Part shown: one piece after another, positions 1 through 14,890 of the stretch
Layout: each line of letters starts with the position of its first letter
How positions within the stretch are numbered: position 1 is the stretch's first letter
NCBI GenBank assembly: GCA_027596195.1
Contig: JADGJG010000039.1
Location: forward strand, 1 to 64,000
Direction: 5' to 3'
Length of the DNA stretch: 64,000 nt
Source of the DNA: Podochytrium sp. JEL0797
Taxonomy: Eukaryota; Chytridiomycota; Chytridiomycetes; Chytridiales; Chytriomycetaceae
Translations under genes and position numbers: made by a program
The notes under the pieces: model-generated
What the model was told of the DNA's origin: nothing
What the model saw: the letters and a program-made list of their open reading frames with translations, nothing else
Databases searched by the model: none

Positions 1-2
1 AG

Positions 3-203
3 TCTGGTGCCGGTGGTATCTCGTGGGCCTTGAACGGATTCGTGTTCACTGGCGAGAAGGCCTTGAGCTCCAGAACTCAGTTCTGGGTCATGGTTGCTCC
101 TTGTATCATCTCGTGTGTCTTCTTTGCTCTCTTCACCAAGATGTTTATCAAGGACACCACTGATGAGTCTACTGAGGCTGCTGGTTCTACCATGAAGCAC
201 TGA
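3..203 (+). CDS. C-terminal fragment of a membrane protein (cut by the left edge)
   Basis: The frame is open from the left edge and ends with TGA at 201-203, giving the last 66 residues of a protein. A hydrophobic stretch of about 25 residues (from FWVMVAP to FTKMF) looks like a final transmembrane helix. It is followed by a short polar tail with Asp, Glu, Thr and Ser ending in MKH. The codons are clean, with none of the irregularity of a chance frame. An AT-rich 3' flank follows directly. The family cannot be named from this piece; a multi-pass transporter is the simplest reading. Only the missing upstream part could settle it. Confidence 0.6.
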   Translation, partial: SGAGGISWALNGFVFTGEKALSSRTQFWVMVAPCIISCVFFALFTKMFIKDTTDESTEAAGSTMKH

Positions 204-481
204 AGGGGTCTTAGATTTGAATTTCCCCTTTCTTTGTGTGCTGTTATAAATAGAGTGATTGTTATCAATTTGTGTGTCTCTTTCTCGCTGGTCCATCTTT
301 GGTGGAAATGCTGCCTTCGCGTGCATTGTTTCGAAGCCAGGCTTCGTCAAGATTAATTCTAAAAAGCTCCCCAGCTGCTTTCTTGACTGTGCCCTTTTTC
401 CTCGACACTTTTTACGGCATCCAAGAACACATATTCCAGTCACGGGGTGAGACGGGGAAAATACAAAAAAACTAACTTGGA

Positions 482-3400
482 ATGCAAACCGACGACCCTC
501 CACCACCGCAAACACTGGAGCAAGACCTCGTCCTCGCAGGTCTCCTCGCAGGATCCACTGATCAGTCCGTGCTCGAAAAGACCCTGGAGAAGAAGGTACC
601 AACCCACATCAAATCATGCTCCCAGCTCAACATCCCTTCCCACCCAGCTGATGCGAGACCTCAAGCACCGCGAAACAACCCTCGACCAAACTCGCCTTGC
701 CAAAACCACTACCAAGCTGCGCAGTACACGTTCCGACATTGATTCCCTCCTTTCACGCTTGGACGCTCCGAATCTCAAAATCAGCACGAAGCGGTCCCTC
801 TTGGACAAGATCTCTGTAGCTGAGGAGCAGGTTGAAACGCTGAAGCGGGAGATTCGGGAGATTGAGAACCGGATCGAGGCCAGGGAGGATGAAGTGAATG
901 GGGGTGAGCGAGGAGATGTGGATTCGCCGAATGTGAGTCGAGAAACGCAGAGGGAGATGCTGATTCGGACGGGGAAGATTACGCCGTTCGATCGTGGCGA
1001 AGGTGGGGGCAGTCGGGGTGGGCGGTCTGTGTTGGATTTGACCCAGGAGAAGCAGCGGATGTTGGGATCAAAGAAGCGGGTACCGCCTGTAAAGAGGAGG
1101 AAGGAGTCTTTTGTGTCGGATGAGGAAGAGGGGGAAGCGGTGGGAGGGAATTCAGACGCTTCCGACGAATACATTCCCGAGTCACGCGAGGCGAAGCCAT
1201 CGAAACGGAAAGTCGCACGTGTCTCTGATTCCGAGAGTGAGGGTGGTGCATTAGACGAGGATGAAATCGAACTGCTTGAAGAGGACGAAGATGGAACTCT
1301 GGTTGCGAAAAAGAATCGCGAAACCGTGGACGATGGCAATGAATATCTCTATCAGCGGCGATATGCAGAGTGGGTCAAGAATCGAAGAATTGCGAGATTT
1401 ACGCTGGAGGTGTGTGTGTGGTTTCGAATGCGTTTCGGTTTTTGAAACGAACCCTCCACTTTTTGCCAGAATCCCGATTTCAGCTACGACTCAGAAGAAG
1501 ATGAACCCAAAGACTCTCCCCTCAACAAAGATATACCCTCCGAACCCTTCTATGCGCATTCCAACGACCTCTCCCTCTCCCCGCATTTTCACATCCCACA
1601 CGAAATCACATTGAAACTCTTTCCCTACCAACTCACCACCCTCTCTTGGCTCCACGAGCTGCATACGCAACAAGTCGGTGGAATCCTCGGCGACGAAATG
1701 GGACTCGGCAAAACGATTCAATTGATTGCCTTCCTTGCGGGCTTGCATCGGTCGCGTATGTTGGGGAAAGGCAAGCCCATTTTGGTTATTGCGCCCGCGA
1801 CCGTCATGAATCAATGGGTGAAGGAATTTCATGAATGGTGGGGGGCGATGCGAGTTGTGATTTTGCATGCAAGTGGGAGCGGGGTGGGGAATTTGGGGGC
1901 AGTCTCGGAGGAGGAGATGAGCGACAGTGAGGAGGATGGGTTCTCGAGCAAACGGAAACGGAAACGGAGCGAGACCAAGGACTCTGTCAAGGCGCCTCGC
2001 AAACGGAATCCGAAGGCGCAAAAGCAGATTCGTGAACTTGTGGACCGCGTTGTTGAAATGGGGCATGTGATATTGACAACATACGAGGGGTTGCGGGTTT
2101 ACAGGGAGAACTTGGTTCCCGTGAATTGGGCATACGCTGTTCTCGACGAGGGGCACAAGATTCGAAACGCGGATGCTGAAATCACATTGGTCTGCAAGAA
2201 GCTGAGGGTAAGGCGCGTTTGATTTGTTACCAGTCATTTGCTTCGCGTTTATGATTTCATCAGACTCCACACCGAATCATCCTTTCTGGTACACCTATCC
2301 AAAACAACCTCAAAGAACTCTGGTCTCTCTACGACTTTGTCTTCCCCGGCCGACTTGGAACCCTCCCAGTCTTCCTCACCCAATTCGAAGTCCCCATCCG
2401 TCTAGGCGCATATGCCAACGCGTCCAACATTCAAGTACAAACGGCCCAACGCTGTGCTGCCGTCCTCCGCGATCTCATCTCGCCGTACCTGCTGAGAAGG
2501 CTCAAGTGCGATGTGGCGGCGGATTTGCCGCAGAAAACAGAGTCGGTTTTGTTTTGCAAGTTGACCAAAGAGCAGCGGGCGTTGTATGAAGAGTATATCC
2601 GGAGTGACGCGGTGGTTGGGGCGATTGACGGAAAGCGGAATGCGTTGGGTGCGATTGACGGTGTTAGGAAGATATGCAACCATCCTGATCTTCTGAATCG
2701 AGATGCAGACCGCTTGGTGAGTGCATTTTCGCTGCCTTGCGTTTTCGCTTTTTGAACCAAATTTTTCACTTCCAGAAACCCGATTACGGCAACCCTTCAC
2801 GATCGGGCAAGATGCAAGTCGTGCTGTCGCTGCTGTCCATGTGGAAGAAACAGGGCCACCGTGCGCTCGTGTTTTGTCAAACGCGGCAGGTGCAAGAGAT
2901 TCTTGAGAAACTGGTTGCGAATGAAGGGTACAAATTTTTGCGGATGGACGGCATGACACCCAGTTGAGTGATTTTGTAATCGTCTCCTCGATTAGGTTGC
3001 TCAAACTCCAAATTTCCAGTCAAGAACCGCATCGGCATGGTCGACAACTTCAACTCGGACCCCTCCATTACCGTCTTCCTACTCACCACCAAAGTCGGCG
3101 GACTCGGTCTCAACCTCACCGGCGCAAACCGTGTCCTCATATTCGACCCGGACTGGAACCCCTCAACAGACATCCAAGCGCGTGAACGTGCATGGCGGCT
3201 CGGACAAACGCGCAGCGTCGCCGTATATCGACTCATGATGTCCGGCACAATCGAAGAAAAAATCTACCACCGGCAAATCTACAAACAGTTCCTGACCAAC
3301 AAAATCCTAACGGACGGTGGCGTCGGGCAGAAGCGGTTTTTCGATTCACGTAGCATGCGCGATTTGTTCACATTGACGGATGAAGGCGAGATTGGGACGG

Positions 3401-4188
3401 AAACGGGGGATATGTTTCGTGGGACTGAGGTGGTGGGGAAAGAGGATGTGAGGGCGTCTGGGAAGAGTCGGAAGCGGAAGGAAACGGGGTATGACTTGAT
3501 TCCAGTGGGCAAGAGTCCCGTGAAACTAGCCCCCAGTGAACTCGCGCCAGTGGAAATCGTGGACTCTGACAGTGAAGAGGAAGATGAGGATGCGTTGGAG
3601 CAAATCTCTGCATTGGCTAAAGTCGAAGACTTTCAAACGGGGGAAGCTCCCGAACAACCGGCTGATCCAGCTGAAGATGGCCAAGAAGAATCACGCATGC
3701 TGTTTTCCTTGCTGCATTCTACCGTTGCGCATGACAAGATTATGGGTGGAGACGGTGCGGCTGTGGACCCTTTGGCTTCTGCGCATGCTGATCGCGTCGC
3801 GCGCGAAGCTGCGGAACAAGTACGGTCGTCGCGGAAAAAGGTTCGCGCAGAACAGAAGCGGGCGGCTCAGGCGCATGGGGGGTATGTCGGGGTGGTGACT
3901 TACACTGGGACTTTTGGGTCTGCGGGGCGACAAGGTGCAAGTTCTTCGTCAAGCAGTGGTGTGCGGAGACCCACCGACGCGTCGACCTCGTCGTCTCCGG
4001 GTGGGTCATCGGCCCTGTCGTCGCGAGAAGGGGAGAGAGGTGGTGGTGGAAGTTCTTCCACTTCGTCTTCTCGACCGCCGTCCATGTTTCAGTTTGGCAA
4101 GAGCAATGCAGGAGCGAGTGGGAGTGGGTCTGGACTTTCGTCGGCTTCGTTGCTGGATGGACTGAAAAAACGATTCAACACCAAATAA
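482..4188 (+). CDS. RAD26: RAD26/CSB (ERCC6)-like SNF2 DNA-dependent ATPase
   Basis: Model: exons 482-595, 648-1409, 1470-2207, 2264-2716, 2776-2962 and 3020-4188, giving 1140 residues in continuous phase. SNF2-family ATPase of the Rad26/CSB group, which acts in transcription-coupled nucleotide excision repair at stalled RNA polymerase II. The N-terminus has a coiled-coil-like charged region and acidic Ser/Asp/Glu stretches. Motif I (GDEMGLGKT) lies near residues 366-374 and motif II is DEGH near 518. It is followed by the [17 protein letters not shown] block and by the helicase C domain with [16 protein letters not shown] and RAWRLGQ. A Ser/Gly-rich low-complexity tail ends the protein. A basic insertion (KRKRKRSE) sits between motifs Ia and II. 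The fifth intron uses the unusual donor GTTGAG. Length and motif order fit Rad26; another Rad54/Snf2-like subfamily is less likely. Confidence 0.92.
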
Positions 4189-4493
4189 ATGCATAAGAAA
4201 TATACCCGGAAATTGGTTATCATGCATTTGGAATGGGGAAAATGTGCAGGCGTCCGTGATATTTTTGTGATATTTTTGTGTGGGGCATGAACGAATAGAG
4301 ATTTAGCTGGGTGTCTTGTGATTCTTGATCCTTGTGGGGGTAGGCTTTCTTTGAAAATCGCGAATTGTGGAAATGCGAATTGGACTTTAGATTGCGCTTG
4401 GGTGTCCAAGTAAGTCTCGAGAAAAGTAATATCGTTCGGTGTTTGCAAGAGCGATTTTTTTAAAAATTACGATCGCTGAGCAGCCCAAGCAAA
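4189..4493. other. Intergenic: RAD26 3' flank and P450 5' flank
   Basis: AT-rich sequence with no supported gene. AATAAATG right after the RAD26 stop may serve in 3' end formation. The last part should hold the promoter of the P450 gene, but no clear element is visible. Confidence 0.5.
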
Positions 4494-6122
4494 ATGGATC
4501 ATCTCCCCGCCATCGTTGTGCTAACGGCCTTAACATTGATTGCCGCCAAAGCCATCTGGAATTCCACCGGCACGTATCCAAAGAATGGCTTCCCGCGATT
4601 GGCATGGAACTGGCCAATTGTCGGACACACGTTTAAACTTCTCGGCTCAGGCAACAAGATTTACTCGCATTTAACGAATGGCGGAAAGAACAAGCTTGTC
4701 AACATCTCTGTATTTGGATTGGACTGCTTAGGTGTGTTGGACCCGGAGGTTGTCAAGCAGATTCTCGTGAAGGTGCGTGTGTGTCCGTGTGTTTACTGCC
4801 CCATGTCTCATTTGGAAACGAATATTGCCAGGGATATGGCACATTTAGTAGTACATTGTGGTTTCCTCGATGGATGGAGCTGTTTGGTCCGACGGCAATT
4901 TCGACCGTCGATCATATTCCAACACACAAGCGGTTGCGATTTTTGTTGAGCCAATCCGTCACAAACGAGTAACATTTCTCCTTGATTCAATCCATACCGA
5001 ATTTCAATAACGCGAACTGTAATTTCTTCAGAGCCTTGTCACTGTGTTATCCCCAACTTCGCGAAAACGCACGCCTCCTCATTTCCCACATGGTCACAGC
5101 CAACCAAGAAGTTCGAGTCTACGACACTTCCAAACCGTTCGCCTACAATTCAATCCTCCTTTTGCTCTTTGGATCCCGTGAGCAGGACGTTGCGCGCATG
5201 CAAGGCCAATACAACAACTTCCAAGTCTGGGCCGGTGGAATGATGGATTTTTTCATTCCCGTATGGATGAATGGGCCGTTTGGGAAGGCGTTGAAAGCTA
5301 AGCAGGATATTTCTGACGCGTTGATGGAGTTGATTTCGGAACGTAGGGAGCTGAAAGAGGGGGAAGGGGAGGAACAGGGGGGGGAGGATGGATTCTCGAA
5401 GCTCTTGTTTGGAAAAAACGAGAATGGGGAAGTGCTGTCGGATGAGGAGGTGGTGGAGAATATTATTATCATGGTGTTTGCAGGGCATGACACGACAGCG
5501 GGTGTGATTTCGTCCGCGGTGCATTGCTGGATGTATGAGATGGTTGAGGAAGAGAGAGTGCTGCTGCTCGCTGAGATTATGGCAGCGGATGTCACCAGCG
5601 ACGCTGTGTTGAACAAGTTGCCGGTTTTGGATGCGTTTGTGAAGGAGGTGATGAGATTCGAAGCTCCAATTGGTGGAGTGATTCGAGAGTTGAACGCGGA
5701 CACGGTGGTGAATGGGAAAACTGTTCCGAAAGGATCTGCGATTGAAGTTTTCCTGGGCGCGTTGGGATTCAATCCGGACGTGTTTCCGGAGCCCGAGGCG
5801 TTCAAGATTTCCAGGTTTTTGGACACTTTGGTTGAAGAGAGAGGCAAGCAAGCGTACTCTTACGTTCCGTTTGGTGTGGGTCCTCGAATGTGTTTGGGAA
5901 TGGCGCTTGCGAAGGTTGAGGTTCGTGCCCGTCTTGTTCTCTATTTATAACTCGATTTATTTCTAACCAATCTGATTGCTTTTCGTGTAGGTGAAGATCT
6001 TCCTGTATGAGCTCATCTCCGCTCATAGTGTTGTAAAGGGTGACAAGCCTTCTGCCAAGAGCAGAGGTGCTGTTGCTTTCATAAATCCAAGTGTGACGGT
6101 GGTCTCACTCCGTGAACCTTAG
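4494..6122 (+). CDS. Cytochrome P450 (CYP51/CYP26-like class), copy 1
   Basis: Model: exons 4494-4772, 4832-4968, 5032-5920 and 5991-6122, giving 478 residues. Heme-thiolate monooxygenase anchored in the ER by an N-terminal helix (PAIVVLTALTLIAAKAIW), followed by a proline-containing hinge and WPIVGHTF. The I-helix motif is AGHDTTAG, the K-helix ExxR is EVMR, and the heme-binding loop FGVGPRMCLG places the cysteine ligand near residue 426. The shape resembles the sterol demethylase / retinoic-acid hydroxylase group, but the substrate cannot be told. A second gene at 10304-11942 on the other strand has the same four-exon structure and nearly the same protein. Exons 2 and 4 are identical in length in the two copies, so they are recent paralogues. 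Confidence 0.93.
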
Positions 6123-7092
6123 CATTGGGATTTAACCAAGACCTTTTCTTCTAGTGTGTGATTATTTGTTAGTTTTGTTTGCTCTCATGGAATTAGTGGG
6201 ACCTCATAAAAATATTTTCTGTATTTGTGAAAAAAGATAAGCTTGCTGGCAATCATACTCGTCTGCCTCAAGTCGTCACATCAAGTCTCGACTTCTCGCT
6301 GTCGCCACACCCTACAACCCAACGTCTTGCTACCAAAGAGTTTAAATTACCCATATAATTGAAAAATAATAAATCCTACCTTCCCTCACCTCCCGTAACT
6401 TGCGCTTTGAGAGTGTGAATTAGCATTGCTTCCAAATTGACGGTCCACTTCTCCCTCGGGACTCCTTCTGCTGTAACACTTGTTTTGAGTTTTGTGCACT
6501 TTCTCATCCAAGTCGTCGCTGTCTTGCAGTCAGGATTGAATATGCTTCGGGGGGATTTCAAAAAATATATAGTAACTGTCCAACGCAAATCGCTTGCAGC
6601 CGCTCATTCTTGTTCTTGCAGCAATTGTTCCAAGAGCCACCCCATTCTCCCTTCTGACAGCCGGAGCTTTCTCTCTCTCTAACACCCTCTCCCTTCCGGT
6701 AGCCGCCTCGACAGCCGCACCCTGTAAGAGGAGCCAAGAGCTCGCCTTCAGGGGGGAATGCCGGTTCATTACGGCCATTGTCTAAGTTGATCGGACAAGA
6801 TTGAGCTTCTTTCGATATTAATACCGAGGATTTTGCAGTTTGAGAAAGTGTGGAGAACGGAAGCATCATTTCAAAGTGGGGTGCGGTCTTCCGGCCTTTG
6901 CTGGGTACTAGTTGGTGATGGGTGCTGGTGGTGGTGGGGAGTGGATGCTGTGTCTTGGCGGGCTTGGGTAGTACACCTCCATATAAGCGTGCAAGCGAAC
7001 TGAATAGATTTGGAACACTGCAAAGCTGGGTTCTTGACTCCACATTAGGAGTCAGAGCAGGCGTGAAATGGACCGAAAAAGTCAAGAAAGAA
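6123..7092. other. Intergenic stretch without a recognised gene
   Basis: About 970 bases with scattered stops in all frames and no splice-joined frame that looks like a protein. Its left end is the AT-rich 3' flank of the P450 gene; the remainder may carry 5' or 3' regulatory sequence. Nothing further is visible apart from the tRNA-Gly terminator at its right end. Confidence 0.45.
7074..7083 (-). terminator. RNA polymerase III terminator of tRNA-Gly
   Basis: On the minus strand a run of five T (ACTTTTTCGG) lies about ten bases beyond the 3' end of the tRNA-Gly gene, as expected for pol III termination. Confidence 0.65.
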
Positions 7093-7165
7093 TGCACCAG
7101 CCGGGACTCGAACCCGGGTCGCATGCTTGGAAGGCAGGCATAATAAACCACTATACAACTGGTGC
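7093..7165 (-). tRNA. tRNA-Gly, anticodon UCC
   Basis: 73 nt on the minus strand. The acceptor arms GCACCAG and CTGGTGC pair fully and the discriminator is A. The T arm CCGGG-TTCGAGT-CCCGG is perfect and includes the B box GGTTCGAGTCC. The anticodon loop CTTCCAA carries TCC, read as glycine UCC. The D arm (GTATAGTGG) matches eukaryotic glycine tRNAs. The anticodon stem CCTGC/GCATG has a C-U mismatch at its second pair, unusual for a working tRNA but tolerated in some. No CCA is encoded and no intron is present. Confidence 0.9.
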
Positions 7166-7330
7166 TTGTTTTGATTGCAGAAAATTTTCATAATGAGGCT
7201 AAATAATTTGAACATTCGGAAACGGCGACGGGGTGATATAATGCACGCGCACTTGGCATCTCGCACCTATGACTTGAAGTGATAAAAAACGTCAGCTCGA
7301 TTCAAAAAAAAAAACATTTTTTCCTTTGAC

Positions 7331-8637
7331 ATGAGCAGCAGCGACACACTCACCGCATCCGACTTTCTCGCCGTGCAAAGCGCACTTGAAAGCGAGGCGG
7401 CCCTTGCGCTGCCCTTTGCCATTGATGAGTGCACTTTTGCGAAGGGAGCGCAGACGCAGGGCGTGTTCAGCTGCGTTTCTTGTTCAAGTATTGGGGTGTG
7501 CTACGGCTGCATGGTCCAGTGCCACACACGCCACGAAGTAGTTGATGTCGGCGAGCGTCGCTCTTTTGTCTGCGAGTGCGGGGAGAGTCAAGAGTGCTGC
7601 CTCAAGAAGGCGCGCCCAACACGCACCACCACAAACAAACACAACCACAACTTCACTGGCACTTTCTGCTTCTGCAACAAAAACTACAACGTTGACACAG
7701 AAGACAAAGACTCGTTTATGCTCCAGTGTCTGCTGTGCCAGGACTGGTTCCACGACAAATGCATCGGAACAAACTGTCCTGACGAGGACGCGTTCGACGA
7801 ATTCATCTGCAAACTGTGTGTCCAAGCGAACCCCTTCTTGAAGGAGTACCGCTCTCTAACGGATTATCTCGTGTTTGTTGGGGAAGACGATACCGAAGCC
7901 GCGGTCGAATCCGCAGTCACAACTCCGCGAAAGAAGCGAAAGGCTGCTGCTTCCAGCAACGTCAACACTCCCATTGGAGATCTTGTGGAAATTGCTGCGG
8001 ATGACACGGATATCTTGTCGACTCCAGCCAAACGCATGCGCGTGCATGCCACCCTGGATTCCACCCCCCATTCTCCCACGGCTCAGGTTACGGCTCCAGT
8101 CGACTCATCTCGCGCCGAGCCACTCACTTGCAAATTATGTAAGTGGACTTTCGCGTTGTCTTCCCCTTTCCACTCCCAATCGACATTCTAACCCACTCTT
8201 TTGCAGCCCAACCAATCGAAACAATCGCACCACCACCAATCAACGAACCAACCCACCTCTACTGCTTCCACGGATGGCGTGACGACCTCTGCCGATGCCA
8301 CAACTGTCTCTCCTTCTACGAAACCAACACCCTCTCTCACCTCCTCCACACCCCCAACCCCTCAACCTCGACCGACTCCTCAACCCTCCTCCGCCCCGAC
8401 ACAGACGCCCATAAATCCCTCCTCGAATCCGGATTCGAAGCACTCAACAAGATTCCTCGTGTCAAGGCGATTGAGGGTCTCCACGCGTACGAGAGGTTGG
8501 CCGCGTTTTCGAAAGAGTATCTGAAAAAGTTTGCTGATGAAGGAAAGGTGGTCACGAGGGAGGATGTGGAGGAGATGTTTAGGGAGTTGAAGAGGCAGGA
8601 GTATGTGCTTGGACGGGAGGATGGGGGTGTGGAGTGA
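7331..8637 (+). CDS. UBR7: UBR7/Mlo2-like E3 ubiquitin ligase (UBR box plus PHD-type finger)
   Basis: Model: exons 7331-8138 and 8207-8637 with a 68-nt GTAAGT..GCAG intron, 412 residues. A UBR-type zinc box rich in Cys/His occupies about residues 33-95 (FSCVSCSS, CYGCMVQCHTRHEV, CECGES). A PHD-like finger follows at about 110-160 (FCFCNKNY, MLQCLLCQDWFHDKC, FICKLC). After a basic linker with KKRK and KRMR, likely a nuclear localisation signal, the conserved UBR7 C-terminal module appears (WRDDLCRCHNC, then LLESGFEAL). UBR7 proteins recognise chromatin or N-degrons and transfer ubiquitin; the yeast-type member is Mlo2. The gene ends tail to tail with the aminotransferase gene, 87 bp away. Confidence 0.93.
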
Positions 8638-8724
8638 CAGCTTTTGGTGATTTTTAATTACTTATTTATGGTTTAAGAGAATGAGGTGGAATGGGAAAAG
8701 AGAGTCAAAGTTTATTCTGCTCAA

Positions 8725-10164
8725 TCACAACTTCGCACCACTACCCCCTAAAACGCATTCAAACGCTTGAATCAATTTCTCCACCTCGTCCAAAGTATTG
8801 TAATGAACCAAACTGACGCGTACAATCCCATCCTCCGCCAACCCCAAACGACCACAGACGAGCCTATGCGCATAAAAATGGCCCCAACGAATCCCGCACC
8901 CAAATTCATCGACTTTGAGCACAAATTCTTCACTTCTGAAACCACACACGAGAAATGAAAACGTGGGCACACGGTCATTCGAGAATACGGAATGTCCAAT
9001 GATTTTGAAAATGTCTGGCTTGGAATTCAGGTACGTCAACATTTTCTCGCACAGTGCGCGCTCGTGTTTGGAAATCACTTCGAAACCTCTGAACGGTGGA
9101 GTCAGCAACTCGAGAAGGCAAATAGACAAAAGCTTGCCTTCTCAAATCCTCCCGACTCGCCCCCAAATCACTCCTCACACTCTTCTGTCCCGCCACCCCA
9201 CCCTTCGAAACACGTCCCAAATCCCCAATATACGCCAACACAGCAGGTAACGAAGCCGTCAACTCATAATTCACATTCCCAGGCTGCATCGCATACGGAT
9301 GTTCCGCCTCCGGAATGAAAAAATGCGCCAACGAACTCAACCGCGAAAAAGCCCTCTTGGCAGTGTACAATTGAGACACATGCGGTCCATACACTTTGTA
9401 CCACGAGAACGCGTAATAATCCACATCCAATTCCTTCACATCAATCACTCTATGCGGCGCGAACGCGACTCCATCCACGCAAATCTCTGCGCCAGGAATC
9501 GTGTGGACATGCTGTGCGATGGTTTGGATATCGTTGATTGTTCCGAGAATGTTGGAACAGTGTGTGACGCAGACGAGACGCGTGTGAGGGGTGAGGAGGG
9601 TGTCCAGGTCGTTCAATTCGAGGTCGAGGGTTTGCGGGTTGGGGTTCCAGAATTTTACAGTCAAGTTGTGTCGTTTGGCGAGACGTATCCAGGGGCCAAC
9701 GTTAGCTGTCAATTTATTTTGATTTTAATGAACCCAAAGTAAAACGAGAAAAATATTACCTTCATGATCCGTGGTTGTGACAATAATCTCATCCTTGTCC
9801 TGAATAAACGGCTCCATGGATCGCGCAAGATTCTCCAACAACTGTGTCGTCGAAATTCCAACCACAATCTCCTCAGGCGACTCAGCATTCACAAACCGTT
9901 GTCCCGCAATCGAGCCTTCGCGGACCAAAGCAGTGGACAGCTGAGAGGTTGGGTAGGATGCTCCCTGGAAGTAAAAAAACAATTAGCCGGGCATTTGGCG
10001 ATGGGATATCAAACCAATTGGACGTTGGATTCGACGAGATAGTCACCCACGCGCTGCGCAACGGATTCCAACACTGCGGATCCGCCTGCGTTGTCCATGA
10101 AAGCGAATCGCGAATCCTGGTTGCGAATTGCTGGAAACTGGCTTCGTGCAAAGGAGACGTCCAT
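8725..10164 (-). CDS. PLP-dependent class-V aminotransferase (cysteine-desulfurase-like)
   Basis: Model on the minus strand: 10164-10015, 9964-9760, 9705-9138 and 9088-8725, 428 residues. Fold-type I PLP enzyme of the cysteine-desulfurase-like family. Visible marks are FMDNAGGS near the N-terminus, TTDHEG, CVDGVAFAPH with the PLP-binding Asp, the Schiff-base lysine in SWYKVYGPH, and GIRWGHFYAHR. ATG at 10164 gives the family's usual start (MDVSFARSQFPA); a codon 54 bases upstream is open but adds an odd leader. The third intron appears to be GC-AG (AAG|GCAAGC), needed to join DLRR to GFEVISKHE in frame. The substrate is unknown. Whether it truly desulfurates cysteine is unclear, since members of this family vary. 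Confidence 0.85.
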
Positions 10165-10303
10165 TTCCGAATTTTTGGAGATTCTTCCAAGATTCTTCTC
10201 GTCAGCGTGACGCCGCACGCGGCGCCACGAGTATTCGCTATTTATTTGAATTCTTCATTTGAATTTTCAATTCTTGGAAGAAGAAGCCAACCTACAATTC
10301 CAT

Positions 10304-11942
10304 TTAAGCCTCGTGGAGTGGGACCACCGTCACACTTGGATTCATGAACGCAACGGCGCCGCTGCCCTTGGCAGAAGGCTTGTCACCCTTCATAACAGTG
10401 TGCGCAGAGATGAGCTCGTACAGGAAAATCTTCACCTGCAAGAAACGCGTTCAGATTATTGGGAATGGAGCCAAATCGAGAAAGAGAACAAAACGAACCT
10501 CGATTTTCGCGAGCGCCTTTCCCAAACACATTCGAGGACCCACACCAAACGGAACATAGGAGTACGCTTGCTTACCTCTCTCTTCCAACGAAGTGTCCAA
10601 AAACCTGGAAATCTTGAACACCTCCGGCTCTGGAAACACGTCCGGATTGAATCCCAACGTCCGCAGACAAACGTTAATCGCAGATCCTTTCGGAACCAGT
10701 TTCCCATTCACCACCGTGTCCGCGCTGAACTGGCGAATCACTCCACCAATGGGAGCTTGGAATCTCATCACCTCCTTCACAAACGCATCCAACACCGGCA
10801 ACTTGTTCAGCACAGCGTCACTGGTGACATCCGCCGCCATAATCTCATCGAGAAGCATCTCTCTTTCCTCGTCAACCATCTCATACACCCAACAATGCAC
10901 TGCCGACGAAATCGCCCCGGCAGTCGTGTCATGCCCAGCAAACACCATCATTATTACATTCTCCACAACCTCTTCATCCGACAACGCTTCCCCATCCTCG
11001 TTTTTCCCAAACAAGAGCTTCGAGAACCCATCCTCCTCCCCCCCTTCAACCTCTTTCAACACCCTCCGTTCCGAAATAAGCTCCATCAACGCGTCAGAAA
11101 TATCCTGCTTAGCTTGCAACGCTTTGGCAAACGGTCCATTCATCCATACGGGGATGAAAAAATCCATCATCCCCGCTGTCCAGGCTTGGAAGTTGTCGTA
11201 TTGACGTTGCATGCGGGCAACGTCCTGTTGGCGGGATCCAAAGAGGACAAATAGGATGGAGTTGTAGGTGAAGGGTTTGGAGGTGTCGTAGACTCGGACT
11301 TCGTGGTTGGCGGTGACCATGTGGGAGATGAGGAGGCGGGCGTTTTCGCGCAGTTGGGGGTAACACAGTGCGAGGGCTCTAAAAAACAAATCCATTCACG
11401 TTACCTATTGAAATTCGATATAGATTGAATCAAGGAGAAATAGAAATCTTACTCGTTGGTGACAGATTGACCCAACAAAAATCGCAACCGCTTGTGTCCA
11501 GGAATATAATCAACGGTCGTGATTGCTTTCGGACCAAAGAGCTCCACCCATCGAGGAAACCATAATGTACTAGTGAACGTGCCATATCCCTGGCAATAGT
11601 CGTTTCCAAATGAATATGTGAAACATGGGCCGAAAGTATACACACCTTCACGAGAATCTGCTTGACAACCTCGGGATCCAACACAGCCAAGCAGTCCAAT
11701 CCAAGCAGAGAGATGTTGACAAGCTTGTTCTTTCCACCGTTCGTGATACGCGGGTAAAAATCTTTGCCTGCCCGGACAAGCTCAAACGTGTGTCCGATAA
11801 TGGGCCAGTTCCACGTCAATCGGGGGAATCCGTTCTTTGCATGCGGGCCGGTTGAATTCCAGATGGTTTTGGCGGTAATTAATGTCAACGCTGTGAGCAC
11901 GGCGATGGCGGGGGTGCTGGTGAGGAGGTCGGCTGTTATCAT
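10304..11942 (-). CDS. Cytochrome P450 (CYP51/CYP26-like class), copy 2
   Basis: Model on the minus strand: 11942-11646, 11589-11453, 11378-10499 and 10435-10304, 481 residues. It is an inverted paralogue of the P450 at 4494-6122. The intron positions and phases are the same, and exons 2 (137 nt) and 4 (132 nt) have identical lengths. Exon 3 is 9 nt shorter, in the acidic linker after SERR. All catalytic marks are kept: AGHDTTAG, EVMR and FGVGPRMCLG. The start chosen is the ATG before ITADLL, which gives a membrane anchor like that of copy 1; upstream there is no further ATG in frame. Both copies look functional, so a difference in substrate or expression is possible. Confidence 0.93.

Positions 11943-14890
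<2,948 letters not shown>

Noticed and set aside
614..1339. Long open frame on the minus strand inside RAD26
   Set aside because: It is Ser/Phe-rich antisense of the acidic, Glu/Lys-rich coding strand and has no domain; the RAD26 reading frame explains the region.
10259..11254. Plus-strand open frames over the second P450
   Set aside because: They lie antisense to clear P450 exons with all catalytic motifs and have no protein-like features.
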